A stretch of 64,000 nt of DNA, from assembly GCA_963811365.1 (NCBI GenBank), contig CAWEQW010000002.1, forward strand, positions 434,001 to 498,000. Direction: 5' to 3'. This DNA is from CAWEQW01 sp963811365 (GTDB lineage: Bacteria > Actinomycetota > Actinomycetes > Propionibacteriales > Nocardioidaceae). Position 1 is the first letter of the stretch. Every line of letters begins with the position of its first letter. Both the position numbers and the translations under genes were made by a program. Under the pieces are notes generated by a model. It saw nothing but the letters and a program-made list of their open reading frames with translations. It made no database searches and was not told where the DNA came from. Below are positions 16,157 to 27,417 of this stretch, in pieces.

Positions 16157-18745
16157 GTGAAAGCAATCCGCCGATTCACCGTCCGTCCCGTGCTCCCGGA
16201 CCAGCTGAGCGCCCTCGGCGAGCTGGCGGGCAACCTGCGATGGTCCTGGCATCCGGAGACCCAGGACCTGTTCGCCGCGATCGACCCGGCACTGTGGGAG
16301 TCGTCCGGTCACGACCCGGGCCGGCTGCTCGGCTCGCTGCGCGCCTCGCGGCTCGACGAGCTGACCCGCGACCGGGCCTTCATCGACAGGCTCGGCGAGC
16401 TGCACGCGGACCTGGAGCAGTACCTCGCCGGCGACCGGTGGTACCAGCGGCTGGGCGCCGACGCCCCCCGTGCGATCGCCTACTTCTCCCCGGAGTTCGG
16501 CATCACCGCCGTCCTCCCGCAGTACTCCGGCGGGCTCGGCATCCTGGCCGGCGACCACCTCAAGACCGCGAGCGACCTCGGCGTCCCGATCGTGGGCGTC
16601 GGCCTGCTCTACCGGCACGGCTACTTCCGGCAGTCGCTGTCGCGCGACGGGTGGCAGCAGGAGCGCTACCCGGTCCTGGACCCGGACGGCCTGCCGCTGG
16701 CGCTGCTGCGCGAGGCGGACGGGTCGGTCGCGAAGATCGGTGTCGGCCTCCCCGGCGAGCTGCGGCTCACGGCCCGGATCTGGGTGGCGAACGTCGGCCG
16801 GGTACCGCTGCTGCTGCTCGACTCCGACGTGGAGGAGAACGTCGAGTTCGTACGGGACGTGACCGACCGGCTGTACGGCGGGAACACCGAGCACCGGCTG
16901 CGCCAGGAGATGCTGCTCGGCATCGGAGGGGTCCGGGCGCTGCGGGCGTACTCCCGGATCACCGGCGCCGCCGCTCCCGAGGTGTTCCACACCAACGAGG
17001 GACACGCGGGGTTCCTGGGCCTGGAGCGGATCCGCGAGCTCACCGAGGAGCCGGACGGCCCCGGTCTGGACTTCGCCGCGGCGCTCGAGGTGTCGCGCGC
17101 CGGCACGGTCTTCACCACGCACACCCCGGTGCCGGCCGGCATCGACCGGTTCCCGCGCGACCTCGTCGCGCAGTACTTCGGCGGCGACAACGCCTCGCGG
17201 GGGCTGCCGGTGGAGAGGATCCTGTCGCTCGGCAGCGAGGACTACGAGGGCGGCGACCCGTCGGTGTTCAACATGGCGGTGATGGGCTTCCGGCTCTCCC
17301 AGCGCGCCAACGGCGTGTCCCAGCTGCACGGCGAGGTCAGCCGCGGCATGTTCGGCGGGCTCTGGCCGCAGTTCGACGTCGACGAGCGCCCGATCATCTC
17401 GATCACCAACGGCGTGCACGCGCCTACATGGGTCGCGCGGGAGGTCTTCGACCTGGCCCGGGGCTACGGCGTCACCCCGGGACACGAGTCCGCCGACACG
17501 GTCTTCGACGTCGCGGACAAGGTGAGCGCCAAGGAGATCTGGGCCACCAAGCGGGTGCTGCGCGAGCGGCTCGTCGCGGACGCGCGCAAGCGGGTCGCCA
17601 AGTCGTGGCGTCAGCGCGGCGCCGGCCCCGCCGAGCTCAAGTGGATCGAGACCGCGCTCGACCCCGACGTGCTGACGATCGGCTTCGCCCGCAGGGTCCC
17701 GTCGTACAAGCGGCTCACGCTGATGCTGCGAGACCCGGCGCGGCTCAAGCGGCTGCTGCTGGACGCCGAGCGCCCGGTCCAGCTCGTGATCGCCGGCAAG
17801 GCGCACCCCGCCGACGAGGGCGGCAAGAAGCTGATCCAGGCGATCGTCCGGTTCTCCGACGACCCCGAGGTACGCAAGCGGATCGTGTTCCTGCCGAACT
17901 ACGACATCGCGATGGCGCAGCCGCTGTACCCGGGCTGCGACGTCTGGCTGAACAACCCGCTGCGGCCCTACGAGGCCTGCGGGACCTCCGGCATGAAGGC
18001 GGCGCTCAACGGTGGCCTGAACCTGTCGATCCTCGACGGGTGGTGGGACGAGTGGTTCGACGGCAACAACGGCTGGGCGATCCCGTCCGCCGACGGCGTG
18101 GAGGACCCCGACCGGCGCGACGACATCGAGGCCGCGGCGCTGTACGACCTGATCGAGAACGAGGTCGCGCCGCGGTTCTACGACCACGACGAGGAGGGCG
18201 TGCCGGTCCGCTGGATCGAGATGGTGCGGCACACCCTGCGCTCGCTCGGCCCGAAGGTGCTCGCCGACCGGATGCTGCACGACTACGTGACCCGGCTCTA
18301 CACCCCTGCTGCGCACAGCTCTCGGGTGCTCAACGGTGCTTACTCCGGTGCGCAGGAGCTCGCGGTCTGGAAGCAGCGGGTGCGTGCGGGCTGGTCGCAG
18401 GTCTCCATCGACGCGGTGGACTCCAGCGGGGTGAGCGACTCCCCGGAGATGGGCGAGGGGCTCGAGGTGCACGCCTTCGTGTCGCTCGGTGACCTGGCAC
18501 CCGACGACGTCGACGTGCAGGTCGTGCACGGCCGGATCCGCCACGAGGACGACCTGGTCGACACCACGACGCAGTCCCTGGATGTGGCCGAGACCTACGA
18601 GGCCGGGCGCTACCGCTTCGAGGGCAGCGTCCCGCTGGACACCACGGGCCCGTTCGGCTACACCGTGCGGATCCTGCCGCGCAACGAGCATCTCGCCTCC
18701 GTGGCGGAGCTGGGCTGCATCACCATGCCGTCCGAGCACCGCTGA
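16157..18745 (+). CDS. glgP: Alpha-glucan phosphorylase
   Basis: 862 residues; releases glucose-1-phosphate from alpha-1,4 glucan by phosphorolysis. It begins with the DUF3417-type N-terminal domain (LGELAGNLRWSWHPETQDLF) that marks the shorter actinobacterial GlgP family. It then has YFSPEFGI, PQYSGGLGILAGDHLKTASDLG, FTTHTPVPAGIDRFP and, near residue 613, the pyridoxal-phosphate lysine in CGTSGMKAALNGGLNLS. The start is GTG 16157; the sequence upstream has a -10-like TACGGT and no clear ribosome binding site. It is divergent from glgE–treS and convergent with glgX, which removes the branches phosphorylase cannot pass. Confidence 0.94.
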   Translation: MKAIRRFTVRPVLPDQLSALGELAGNLRWSWHPETQDLFAAIDPALWESSGHDPGRLLGSLRASRLDELTRDRAFIDRLGELHADLEQYLAGDRWYQRLGADAPRAIAYFSPEFGITAVLPQYSGGLGILAGDHLKTASDLGVPIVGVGLLYRHGYFRQSLSRDGWQQERYPVLDPDGLPLALLREADGSVAKIGVGLPGELRLTARIWVANVGRVPLLLLDSDVEENVEFVRDVTDRLYGGNTEHRLRQEMLLGIGGVRALRAYSRITGAAAPEVFHTNEGHAGFLGLERIRELTEEPDGPGLDFAAALEVSRAGTVFTTHTPVPAGIDRFPRDLVAQYFGGDNASRGLPVERILSLGSEDYEGGDPSVFNMAVMGFRLSQRANGVSQLHGEVSRGMFGGLWPQFDVDERPIISITNGVHAPTWVAREVFDLARGYGVTPGHESADTVFDVADKVSAKEIWATKRVLRERLVADARKRVAKSWRQRGAGPAELKWIETALDPDVLTIGFARRVPSYKRLTLMLRDPARLKRLLLDAERPVQLVIAGKAHPADEGGKKLIQAIVRFSDDPEVRKRIVFLPNYDIAMAQPLYPGCDVWLNNPLRPYEACGTSGMKAALNGGLNLSILDGWWDEWFDGNNGWAIPSADGVEDPDRRDDIEAAALYDLIENEVAPRFYDHDEEGVPVRWIEMVRHTLRSLGPKVLADRMLHDYVTRLYTPAAHSSRVLNGAYSGAQELAVWKQRVRAGWSQVSIDAVDSSGVSDSPEMGEGLEVHAFVSLGDLAPDDVDVQVVHGRIRHEDDLVDTTTQSLDVAETYEAGRYRFEGSVPLDTTGPFGYTVRILPRNEHLASVAELGCITMPSEHR

Positions 18746-18758
18746 CCACCCCGGGCGT

Positions 18759-18795
18759 CGTACGCCTCGGCTGCCACTGGGCGTCGGGGCGTACG
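18759..18795. terminator. Inverted repeat between convergent glgP and glgX
   Basis: CGTACGCC (18759–18766) pairs with GGCGTACG (18788–18795), loop 21 nt, in the 84-bp gap between the two convergent stops. It may serve as a two-way terminator. There is no T-tract. Confidence 0.35.
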
Positions 18796-18829
18796 GCTCG
18801 GGGGAGGCGTCCGGGCTGTCGGGCCCGGC

Positions 18830-21013
<2,184 letters not shown>

Positions 21014-21019
21014 CGGGAC

Positions 21020-21025
21020 ATTGTG
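21020..21025 (-). promoter_or_regulatory. Candidate leaderless -10 box of glgX
   Basis: CACAAT on the minus strand, 6 nt before GTG 21013. It helps decide the start of glgX. Confidence 0.35.
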
Positions 21026-21157
21026 CCCGAGACCGGGCGCCGCCCACCGGTTCTCCACGCGGTTCGTGGGCCACGGTGGGGCGGTGGCTAGAGTCAGCGG
21101 CACGGACCGCGACCGGCGTCCGGGAGTGCGGGACACCCGCAGGAGTCAGGAGGCGAC

Positions 21158-21931
21158 GTGGGCGAGTTCGTACGACTCGAGGTCGAGGACGGGGTCGGCA
21201 CGGTCCGCCTCGACCGGCCGAAGATGAACGCGCTGAACGTGCAGGTCCAGGAGGAGATCCGGGCGTGTGCCGCCGAGGCATCCGAGCGCGAGGACGTCCG
21301 CGCCGTCGTGCTCTACGGCGGTGAGCGGGTCTTCGCGGCCGGCGCGGACATCAAGGAGATGGCCGACATGTCCTACGCGGACATGGCGCTCCGCTCCGCC
21401 GCGCTGCAGTCGTCGCTGACCGCGGTGGCGCAGATCCCGAAGCCCGTGGTCGCCGCGGTGACCGGCTACGCGCTCGGTGGGGGCTGCGAGCTGGCGCTGT
21501 GCGCGGACCTGCGGATCGCCGCCGACGACGCCGCGCTCGGACAGCCGGAGATCACGCTCGGCATCATCCCCGGAGCCGGCGGGACGCAGCGGCTCAGCCG
21601 GCTCGTCGGACCGTCGCGGGCCAAGGACCTGATCTTCACCGGCCGGTTCGTCAAGGCCGACGAGGCGCTGCGGATCGGGCTGGTCGACCGGGTGGTGCCG
21701 GCGGCGGAGGTGTACCCGGAGGCGGTCGCCTGGGCACGACAGTTCGGCCCCGCCGCGTCGTTGGCGCTGCGGGCCGCCAAACAGGCCGTCGACCGCGGCA
21801 TGGAGGTGGACCTCGACACCGGGCTGGAGATCGAGAGGCTGCAGTTCGCCGCGCTCTTCGCCACCGAGGACCGCACGACCGGCATGCGGGCGTTCGTCGA
21901 GAAGGCCCGCCCGCAGTTCCGGGGACGGTGA
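21158..21931 (+). CDS. Enoyl-CoA hydratase/isomerase family protein
   Basis: 257 residues of the crotonase superfamily. The oxyanion-hole segments are FAAGADIKEMADMSY and GYALGGGCELALCADLRIAADDA; the catalytic glutamate lies in LGQPEITLGIIPGAGGTQRLSRLVG. It hydrates 2-trans-enoyl-CoA in fatty-acid or branched-chain acyl-CoA oxidation, and the exact chain specificity is not readable. The start is GTG 21158 with AGGAGTCAGGAGG upstream, a strong ribosome binding site. The electron-transfer flavoprotein genes lie about 500 bp downstream, consistent with a beta-oxidation neighbourhood. Confidence 0.92.
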   Translation: MGEFVRLEVEDGVGTVRLDRPKMNALNVQVQEEIRACAAEASEREDVRAVVLYGGERVFAAGADIKEMADMSYADMALRSAALQSSLTAVAQIPKPVVAAVTGYALGGGCELALCADLRIAADDAALGQPEITLGIIPGAGGTQRLSRLVGPSRAKDLIFTGRFVKADEALRIGLVDRVVPAAEVYPEAVAWARQFGPAASLALRAAKQAVDRGMEVDLDTGLEIERLQFAALFATEDRTTGMRAFVEKARPQFRGR

Positions 21932-22320
21932 CCGGCGGCGCCATGGGCGAGGAGCGGGACGCCGGGCGAGACCGGCTCAGGTCCCGGGTCGCGACGGGGC
22001 TCTGGCTGGTCTGCGTCGGCTGCGCGCTGGTGCTGTCGCTCGGCGCGCTGCTGGTGACGCTCAAGGTCGACCAGGAGGTGACGGTGGTCGCCTCGGTTCT
22101 CGACGTCGCCGGTCTCCTGGCCGGACCTCTGCGGCGCCAGGACGGCGTGGTCTCGTTCTCGGGTCCGTACGCGACCGGTCAGGACGTGCTGGTCAACTGG
22201 GGGCTCGCGGCGGTGCTGTACCTGGTCGTGGGTGCGGTGCTGGACCGGGTCGTCCGGCCGCGTCCGGCGCCGGTGCAGCAGGTGCCCGAGAACGCTCACG
22301 AGGAGGCGGGGGACCTGTGA
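21928..22320 (+). CDS. Small membrane protein, two predicted helices
   Basis: A 130-residue protein I do not recognise. Two hydrophobic segments are visible: LWLVCVGCALVLSLGALLV (about 29–47) and NWGLAAVLYLVVGAVLDRVV (about 91–110). The region between contains a basic and polar loop (GPLRRQDGVVSFSGPYATG). The C-terminus is Pro/Glu rich and probably cytoplasmic. GTG 21928 overlaps the enoyl-CoA hydratase stop by 4 bp (GTGA), pointing to coupling; ATG 21943 is an alternative start. The next genes are etfB and etfA, but no functional link is evident. Confidence 0.6.
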   Translation: MTGGAMGEERDAGRDRLRSRVATGLWLVCVGCALVLSLGALLVTLKVDQEVTVVASVLDVAGLLAGPLRRQDGVVSFSGPYATGQDVLVNWGLAAVLYLVVGAVLDRVVRPRPAPVQQVPENAHEEAGDL

Positions 22321-22343
22321 CCCACTCCACCTCGAGCTCGCTT

Positions 22344-22371
22344 TTGCTCGCTAGCTACGCGCTAGTAACCT
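22344..22371 (+). promoter_or_regulatory. Candidate promoter of etfBA
   Basis: TTGCTC (22344–22349) and TAACCT (22366–22371) with 16-bp spacing. The spacer holds the inverted repeat CTAGC–TACGC–GCTAG (22351–22365), a possible operator. The implied leader to ATG 22419 is about 40 nt. Confidence 0.4.
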
Positions 22372-22418
22372 CAAGTCAACCGACTGCACAGGAGGGGCCC
22401 TGACCGGGTCATGACGCC

Positions 22419-23216
22419 ATGAACATTGTCGTATGTGTGAAGTACGTGCCCGACGCGACCGCGGACCGGCACTTCGAGGCGGACGGCACGGTGGACCGCG
22501 TCGGCGTGGACGGACTGCTCTCCGAGCTCGACGAGTACGCCGTGGAGCAGGCCCTGCAGGCCAAGGAGAAGCTCGGCGACGACAGCACGGTGACGGTGCT
22601 GACGGTCGGCCCTGAGTCGGCCGCGGACGCGATCCGCAAGGCCCTGCAGATGGGCGCCGACGCGGGCGTGCACGTCGTCGACGAGGCGATCGCGGGCTCG
22701 GACGCGCCGGCCACCTCGCTGGTGCTGGCCGAGGCGATCAGAAAGATCGAGACCACGGCTGGCTATGACCTGGTGGTGTTCGGGATGGCCTCGACCGACG
22801 GGTCGATGGGCGTGCTGCCGTCGATGGTGGCCGAGCGGCTCGGTGTGCCCGCGGTGACGCTCGGCTCGGAGCTGACGGTGGACGGGTCCACCGTGCGGAT
22901 CCGCCGGGACGGGGACACCGCGACCGAGACGGTCGAGGGCACGACGCCGCTCGTGGCGTCCGTGACCGACCAGTCCGGTGAGGCGCGCTACCCGTCGTTC
23001 AAGGGGATCATGGCGGCGAAGAAGAAGCCGGTGCAGACCTGGTCGCTGGGCGACCTGGGCGTGGACGCCGAGCTGGTGGGCCTGTCGGCGGCCTGGACCG
23101 TCGTGGAGGACACCACCGCCCGACCGCCGCGCTCGGCCGGTCAGGTCGTCACCGACGAGGACGGCTCGGGCGCCACGGCGCTCGTCGAGTTCCTCGCCTC
23201 CAAGAAGTTCATCTGA
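22419..23216 (+). CDS. etfB: Electron transfer flavoprotein beta subunit
   Basis: 265 residues; with EtfA it forms the soluble FAD/AMP heterodimer that carries electrons from acyl-CoA dehydrogenases to ETF-quinone oxidoreductase. It opens MNIVVCVKYVPDATADRHF and carries the AMP-site region VFGMASTDGSMGVLPSMVAERLGVPAVTLG and the signature RYPSFKGIMAAKKKPV. The ATG at 22419 is preceded by GGAGGGG about 25 nt away, a poor distance, so initiation may not rest on it. etfA starts 14 bp after the stop. Confidence 0.95.
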   Translation: MNIVVCVKYVPDATADRHFEADGTVDRVGVDGLLSELDEYAVEQALQAKEKLGDDSTVTVLTVGPESAADAIRKALQMGADAGVHVVDEAIAGSDAPATSLVLAEAIRKIETTAGYDLVVFGMASTDGSMGVLPSMVAERLGVPAVTLGSELTVDGSTVRIRRDGDTATETVEGTTPLVASVTDQSGEARYPSFKGIMAAKKKPVQTWSLGDLGVDAELVGLSAAWTVVEDTTARPPRSAGQVVTDEDGSGATALVEFLASKKFI

Positions 23217-23230
23217 GAAGGGTTGTGCTG

Positions 23231-24193
23231 ATGTCTGAGGTCCTGGTTCTGGTCGACAGGGACGCGTCGGCCGACGGCAAGGTGACCAAGCCGACCCTGG
23301 AGCTGCTCACGATCGCCCGCCGGCTCGGCGAGCCGTCGGCGGTGGTGATCGGCGACGCCGCCCCGGTGGTCGAGACGCTCGCGGCGTACGGCGCGGAGAA
23401 GGTCTACGCGGTCGACGACGCGGAGGTGTCCGGCTTCCTGGTGGCGCCCAAGGCGGAGGTGCTCTCGGCGCTGGTGGAGAAGACCACTCCGGCCGCGGTG
23501 CTGGTCGTCTCCGGCGGGGAGGGCAAGGAGGTCGCCGGGCGGCTGGCGGTGCGGACCGGGTCCGGGCTGATCACCGACGCGGTCGACGTGGAGGCCGGCG
23601 CCGAGGGTCCGGTGACCACGCAGAGCGTCTTCGCCGGCAACTACACGGTGCGGGCCCGGGTCACTCACGGCACCCCGGTCATCGCGGTCAAGCCCAACTC
23701 GGCGACCCCGGAGCAGGCCCCTGCCGCCGGTGCGGTCGAGGAGTTCGCGGTGACGATCTCCGAGGGCGCCAAGACCGCCCGGATCGTGGCGTCCGAGCCA
23801 CGGACGTCCTCGGGACGCCCGGAGCTGACCGAGGCGGCGATCGTGGTCGCCGGCGGCCGCGGCACGGGCGGCGACTTCGCCCCGGTCGAGGCGCTCGCCG
23901 ACGCGCTCGGTGCCGCGGTCGGTGCCTCCCGCGCGGCGGTGGACTCCGGCTGGTACCCGCACGCCTTCCAGATCGGCCAGACCGGCAAGACCGTCTCCCC
24001 GCAGCTGTACGTCGCCAACGGCATCTCCGGGGCGATCCAGCACCGTGCCGGCATGCAGACGTCGAAGACGATCGTCGCGGTCAACAAGGACGACGAGGCG
24101 CCGATCTTCGAGCTCGTCGACTTCGGCGTCGTCGGTGACCTTCACAAGGTGCTCCCGGCGGCCACCCAGTCGGTCCAGGAGCGCAAGGGCTGA
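23231..24193 (+). CDS. etfA: Electron transfer flavoprotein alpha subunit
   Basis: 320 residues; the FAD-binding partner of EtfB. The N-terminal domain (VLVLVDRDASADGKVTKPTLELL) is followed by the C-terminal FAD domain with GGRGTGGDF, ADALGAAVGASRAAVDSGW, QIGQTGKTVSPQLYVANGISGAIQHRAGMQTSKTIVAVNKD and APIFELVDFGVVGDL, a complete ETF-alpha signature. ATG 23231 follows AGAAGG at a good distance; an in-frame TTG two codons earlier is less likely. It forms a two-gene operon with etfB. Confidence 0.95.
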   Translation: MSEVLVLVDRDASADGKVTKPTLELLTIARRLGEPSAVVIGDAAPVVETLAAYGAEKVYAVDDAEVSGFLVAPKAEVLSALVEKTTPAAVLVVSGGEGKEVAGRLAVRTGSGLITDAVDVEAGAEGPVTTQSVFAGNYTVRARVTHGTPVIAVKPNSATPEQAPAAGAVEEFAVTISEGAKTARIVASEPRTSSGRPELTEAAIVVAGGRGTGGDFAPVEALADALGAAVGASRAAVDSGWYPHAFQIGQTGKTVSPQLYVANGISGAIQHRAGMQTSKTIVAVNKDDEAPIFELVDFGVVGDLHKVLPAATQSVQERKG

Positions 24194-24199
24194 GCGACC

Positions 24200-25600
24200 T
24201 CACCCGACGGTCACGGCGTCGGCGGTCTCCCGGTGACCGCCTGCGCGGGGCAGCTCCACCTCGGCGACCAGACCGCCCTGCTCGGCGTCACCCAGCCGGA
24301 CCCGTCCGCCCAGCCGCGCGACGAGCTCGCTCACGATGGCCAGGCCCAGCCCGCTTCCTCCGGCGTCCCGGTCGCGCGCCTCGTCGAGCCGGGTGAACCG
24401 CTCGAAGACCCGGTCCCGCTCGGTCGCCGGGATCCCGGCGCCGTCGTCGGCCACGGCGACCACCACCGATCGGCCGTCGACCCGGACCGAGACCTCCACC
24501 TCCCCGGCGGCGTGCCGGACGGCGTTGTCGACGAGGTTGCCGAGTACCCGCTGCAGGTCGTCGTGGTCACTGAGCGCCACCGCGGTGACGGCGTCGTCCG
24601 CGGCGCGCACGACGACCGGGACCCGAGACGAGGCGTGCCGCTCGGCGACCGTCCTCGCCACGGAGGTCACGTCCACCGGACGCCGGTCCGGGCGCTGCGC
24701 CTGGTCGGCGTCCATCCGGGCCAGCGCCAGCAGCCCCTCGACCAGCCCGGTCATCCGGGACACGTCCGCGCGCAGGTCCTCGGTGAGCGCGGTGGACTCG
24801 CCGAGATGCTGCGCCACCTCCAGCTGGGTGCGCATCGACGCGAGCGGGCTGCGCAGCTCGTGCGCGGCGTCGGCCAGGAAGGTCCGCTCGCGTCGGCGGG
24901 AGGCGCCCAGGCGGTCGAGCATCGAGTTCAGCGTGACCGCGAGTGCGTGGATCTCGTCCCGCGTCGGCGGAACCGGGAGCCGGCCCTCCGCGCCGGAGCC
25001 GGAGATCCCCTCGGCGGTCGCCCGGAGCGCCTCGACGGGACGCAGCGCGGAGCCCACCACCCGCCAGGCGATCAGCACCAGCGCGGCCAGCAGCAGCGGG
25101 TAGGTCACCAGCAGCGTGATGGCGAGGATCCGCTGGCTGTGCACGACCGCGTCGAACTGCTGCGCCACCAGCACGAACCGGCGCGCCCCGCCGGCGGGCC
25201 GCACCGCCTGCGCGGTGACGCGAAGCGGTGTCGTGACGCCCACCCGGGAGCCGGGGACGACCACGGGGTGGTCGAGCGCCTCCCGGATCTCGCTCGGCAG
25301 GAGCAGGGCGGTCAGCCGGTCGGCGTTCACCGAGGCGCTGACCACCCGGTTGCGCCCGTCCACGACCTGCACCACCTGGCTGCCGGTGACCGGGACCGGG
25401 TCGGACAGCCGCCCCTGCTCGACGAGCGTCACGACCTCGTGGGCGGTCGCGCGGCCCGCGTCGTCGAGGGTGTCGTAGCTGACCACGGTCAGCACCGCGT
25501 ACAGCGCGACCGAGCCGACCGCCAGCGCCGCGGCGACCCCCAGGACGCCGACGAGCAGCAGCCGGGCGCGCAGCCCCAGCCGGGCGAGGGCGGCTCTCAC
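24200..25600 (-). CDS. Two-component sensor histidine kinase
   Basis: 466 residues, membrane-bound. The first helix (LLLVGVLGVAAALAVGSVALYAVL) and second (ILAITLLVTYPLLLAALVLIAWRVV) enclose an extracellular sensor of about 130 residues without a recognised fold. HAMP-like sequence (ALRPVEALRATAEGISGSG) is followed by the DHp motif FLADAAHELRSPLASMR with the phosphate-accepting His. ATPase boxes are LGNLVDNAVRHA (N), VADDGAGIPATERDRVFERF (G1/F) and GGSGLGLAIVSELV (G2). The start is GTG 25600, overlapping the regulator stop by 4 bp (GTGA). The signal is unknown. Confidence 0.92.
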   Translation of the reverse strand: MRAALARLGLRARLLLVGVLGVAAALAVGSVALYAVLTVVSYDTLDDAGRATAHEVVTLVEQGRLSDPVPVTGSQVVQVVDGRNRVVSASVNADRLTALLLPSEIREALDHPVVVPGSRVGVTTPLRVTAQAVRPAGGARRFVLVAQQFDAVVHSQRILAITLLVTYPLLLAALVLIAWRVVGSALRPVEALRATAEGISGSGAEGRLPVPPTRDEIHALAVTLNSMLDRLGASRRRERTFLADAAHELRSPLASMRTQLEVAQHLGESTALTEDLRADVSRMTGLVEGLLALARMDADQAQRPDRRPVDVTSVARTVAERHASSRVPVVVRAADDAVTAVALSDHDDLQRVLGNLVDNAVRHAAGEVEVSVRVDGRSVVVAVADDGAGIPATERDRVFERFTRLDEARDRDAGGSGLGLAIVSELVARLGGRVRLGDAEQGGLVAEVELPRAGGHRETADAVTVG

Positions 25601-26253
25601 GACGCCAGCCGGTAGCCGACCCCGCGGACCGTCTCGACCAGCCGCCCGCCGAGCTTGCGGCGCAGGTAGCCGACGTAGACCTCGACCACGTTGGGGCTCA
25701 GCTCGGCGGCCGGGTCCCACACGTGGTCGAGGATCTCGGTCTTCGTGACCACCCGGCCGGGGTGCCGCAGGAAGTACTCGAGCAGGTCGTGCTCGCGGGG
25801 CGTGAGGCTGACCGGGTCGCCGGCGACGGTCACCTCCCGGGTTGCCGGGTCCAGCCGCACGTCCCCTGCGGACAGCACGGTGGGTCGCGGCCCGAGCCGT
25901 CGACGCAGCAGCGCCCGCAGCCGGGCCAGCAGCACGACGTAGGAGAACGGCTTGGTGAGGTAGTCGTCGGCGCCGCAGTCGAGACCGTCCGCCTGGTCGT
26001 GCTCGCCGTCCTTGGCCGACAGGATCAGCACCGGCACCCAGTTGCCCTCGGCGCGCAGCGTCCGGACCACGTCGTAGCCCGACAGGCGCGGCAGCATCAC
26101 GTCGAGCAGCACCGCGTCGAAGTCGTCGTGGCGGGCCAGCTCGAGGCCGGCGACACCGTCGCCCGCCACCTCGACGTGGAAGCCCTCGGCCGTCAGCCCC
26201 CGTCGCAGCGCATGCGCCAGCCGGGTCTCGTCCTCGACCAGCAGCAGCCGCAT
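25597..26253 (-). CDS. OmpR-family response regulator
   Basis: 218 residues. The receiver domain has LLLVEDETRLA, the phospho-acceptor Asp in DAVLLDVMLPRLSGYD, LILSAKDGE and the conserved Lys in DDYLTKPFSY. The C-terminal winged helix (about 125–218) ends VVEVYVGYLRRKLGGRLVETVRGVGYRLAS, as in OmpR/PhoB. ATG 26253 is divergent from the secreted LolA-like gene at 26335, and the 81-bp gap may be its target. That gene is followed by an ABC transporter, a common arrangement for envelope-stress systems. Confidence 0.93.
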   Translation of the reverse strand: MRLLLVEDETRLAHALRRGLTAEGFHVEVAGDGVAGLELARHDDFDAVLLDVMLPRLSGYDVVRTLRAEGNWVPVLILSAKDGEHDQADGLDCGADDYLTKPFSYVVLLARLRALLRRRLGPRPTVLSAGDVRLDPATREVTVAGDPVSLTPREHDLLEYFLRHPGRVVTKTEILDHVWDPAAELSPNVVEVYVGYLRRKLGGRLVETVRGVGYRLAS

Positions 26254-26334
26254 GGTGACAGGGTGGCACGCCGGACCTGTGCGGCCCCACAGGTTCTCAG
26301 CGACCTCACAGCCGGGCTGCCGCACCATGGACCC

Positions 26335-27417
26335 ATGACAGCGTTCTCCCACCGCCCGCACCTCCGCTGGGTCGTCCCTCTGGTCGCCGCGCTGGTGCTC
26401 GCCACCGCCGGCTCGGTGATCGGCGTGGTGAGTGCGGTCGCCCGCAGCGGGCTGCCGCACCGCAGCGCCGCACAGCTGCTCGTCGACGTGCAGAGGGCCC
26501 GTCTCGACGGGCTGTCCGGGACGGTGGTGCAGAACGCCGACCTCGGGCTGCCCAGCCTGCCCGACGGGGGGCAGCACACCAGCAGCTCGGACCTCGCCTC
26601 GCTGGTGTCCGGCTCGCACACCCTGCGGGTCTGGTACGCCGGCCCGACCCGGGTGCGGCTGGCGCTGCTCGGCTCGCTCGGTGAGTCCGACGTGGTCCGC
26701 AACGGCCACGACCTGTGGACCTGGTCGAGCCAGTCCCGAAGTGCCACGCACCGCACGGTGCCGACCCACGACCGGGGGCCGCGCAGCCTCGCCGACGCCT
26801 CGCCGCTCACGCCTCAGCAGGCGGCCCGCGCCGCGCTCGCGTCGATCACCCCGACCACCAGGGTCACCACGGACGGGACCGCGGTCGTCGCCGGCCGGTC
26901 GGCCTACGAGCTCGTCCTCGCGCCGCGCGGGAGCGGCTCGACGATCGGCGCGGTGCGGATCGCCATCGACGGGACCACTCACCTGCCGCTGCGCGTCCAG
27001 GTGTTCGCACGGGGGACGACGACCCCCGCCTTCCAGGTCGGCTTCGTCTCCTTCGACCCCGCCACCCCCGCTCCCTCGGTGTTCCGGTTCAACCCGCCGC
27101 CCGGCACGAAGGTCACCAAGGCAGGCGGCGGCTTCGGCGCGCTCCCCTCGATGCCGTCCGGGCGCGGGTCCTCGGCGCCGGACGTGGTCGGCAAGGGCTG
27201 GAGCTCGGTGGTGGTGACCGACGTGCCGCCGGCCGTGCAGCGCGGGTCCGGGGTCCTGTCCAGCACCCTCGCGAGCCTGCCGGAGGTGCACGGGGCCTGG
27301 GGGAGCGGTCACCTGCTGCGCGGGACGCTGTTCTCCGCGGTGCTGACCGACGACGGTCGGCTGGCCGTCGGACCGGTCCCGCCCGCGACGCTCTACGCGG
27401 CCCTGGGGGCCGGATGA
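26335..27417 (+). CDS. Secreted or membrane-anchored LolA-like protein
   Basis: 360 residues. An N-terminal signal or anchor helix (VVPLVAALVLATAGSVIGVVSAVA, about 13–36) is followed by a beta-rich body: SGTVVQNADLGLP, HTLRVWYAGPTRVRLALLGSLGESDVVRNGHDLWTW, TTDGTAVVAGRSAYELVLAPR and IAIDGTTHLPLRVQVFA. This pattern resembles the LolA/LolB-type sigma-E-factor-regulatory or lipoprotein-carrier fold. It may bind a lipophilic ligand outside the membrane. ATG 26335 is the supported start; the ATG at 26327 is out of frame. Its stop overlaps the ABC ATPase start (ATGA), so it is part of that transporter operon. Confidence 0.75.
   Translation: MTAFSHRPHLRWVVPLVAALVLATAGSVIGVVSAVARSGLPHRSAAQLLVDVQRARLDGLSGTVVQNADLGLPSLPDGGQHTSSSDLASLVSGSHTLRVWYAGPTRVRLALLGSLGESDVVRNGHDLWTWSSQSRSATHRTVPTHDRGPRSLADASPLTPQQAARAALASITPTTRVTTDGTAVVAGRSAYELVLAPRGSGSTIGAVRIAIDGTTHLPLRVQVFARGTTTPAFQVGFVSFDPATPAPSVFRFNPPPGTKVTKAGGGFGALPSMPSGRGSSAPDVVGKGWSSVVVTDVPPAVQRGSGVLSSTLASLPEVHGAWGSGHLLRGTLFSAVLTDDGRLAVGPVPPATLYAALGAG

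Noticed and set aside
12382..18492. A 2036-codon open frame antisense to glgE–treS and running into glgP
   Set aside because: It lies opposite clearly recognisable enzymes, and its translation is low-complexity Val/Arg/Gly/Glu. Long antisense frames are a by-product of GC-rich third codon positions.
13955..18739. A 1594-codon open frame antisense to glgP and in another frame of glgE
   Set aside because: Same reason: no protein family, composition typical of a GC-rich shadow frame.
22351..22365. CTAGCTACGCGCTAG as a terminator for the gene before etfB
   Set aside because: The arms are only 5 bp, and it sits between plausible -35 and -10 boxes, so an operator or chance is more likely.
25597..27312. 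A 571-residue protein extending the response regulator upstream
   Set aside because: The added part is antisense to the LolA-like gene and has no domain; the response regulator has a normal ATG at 26253.
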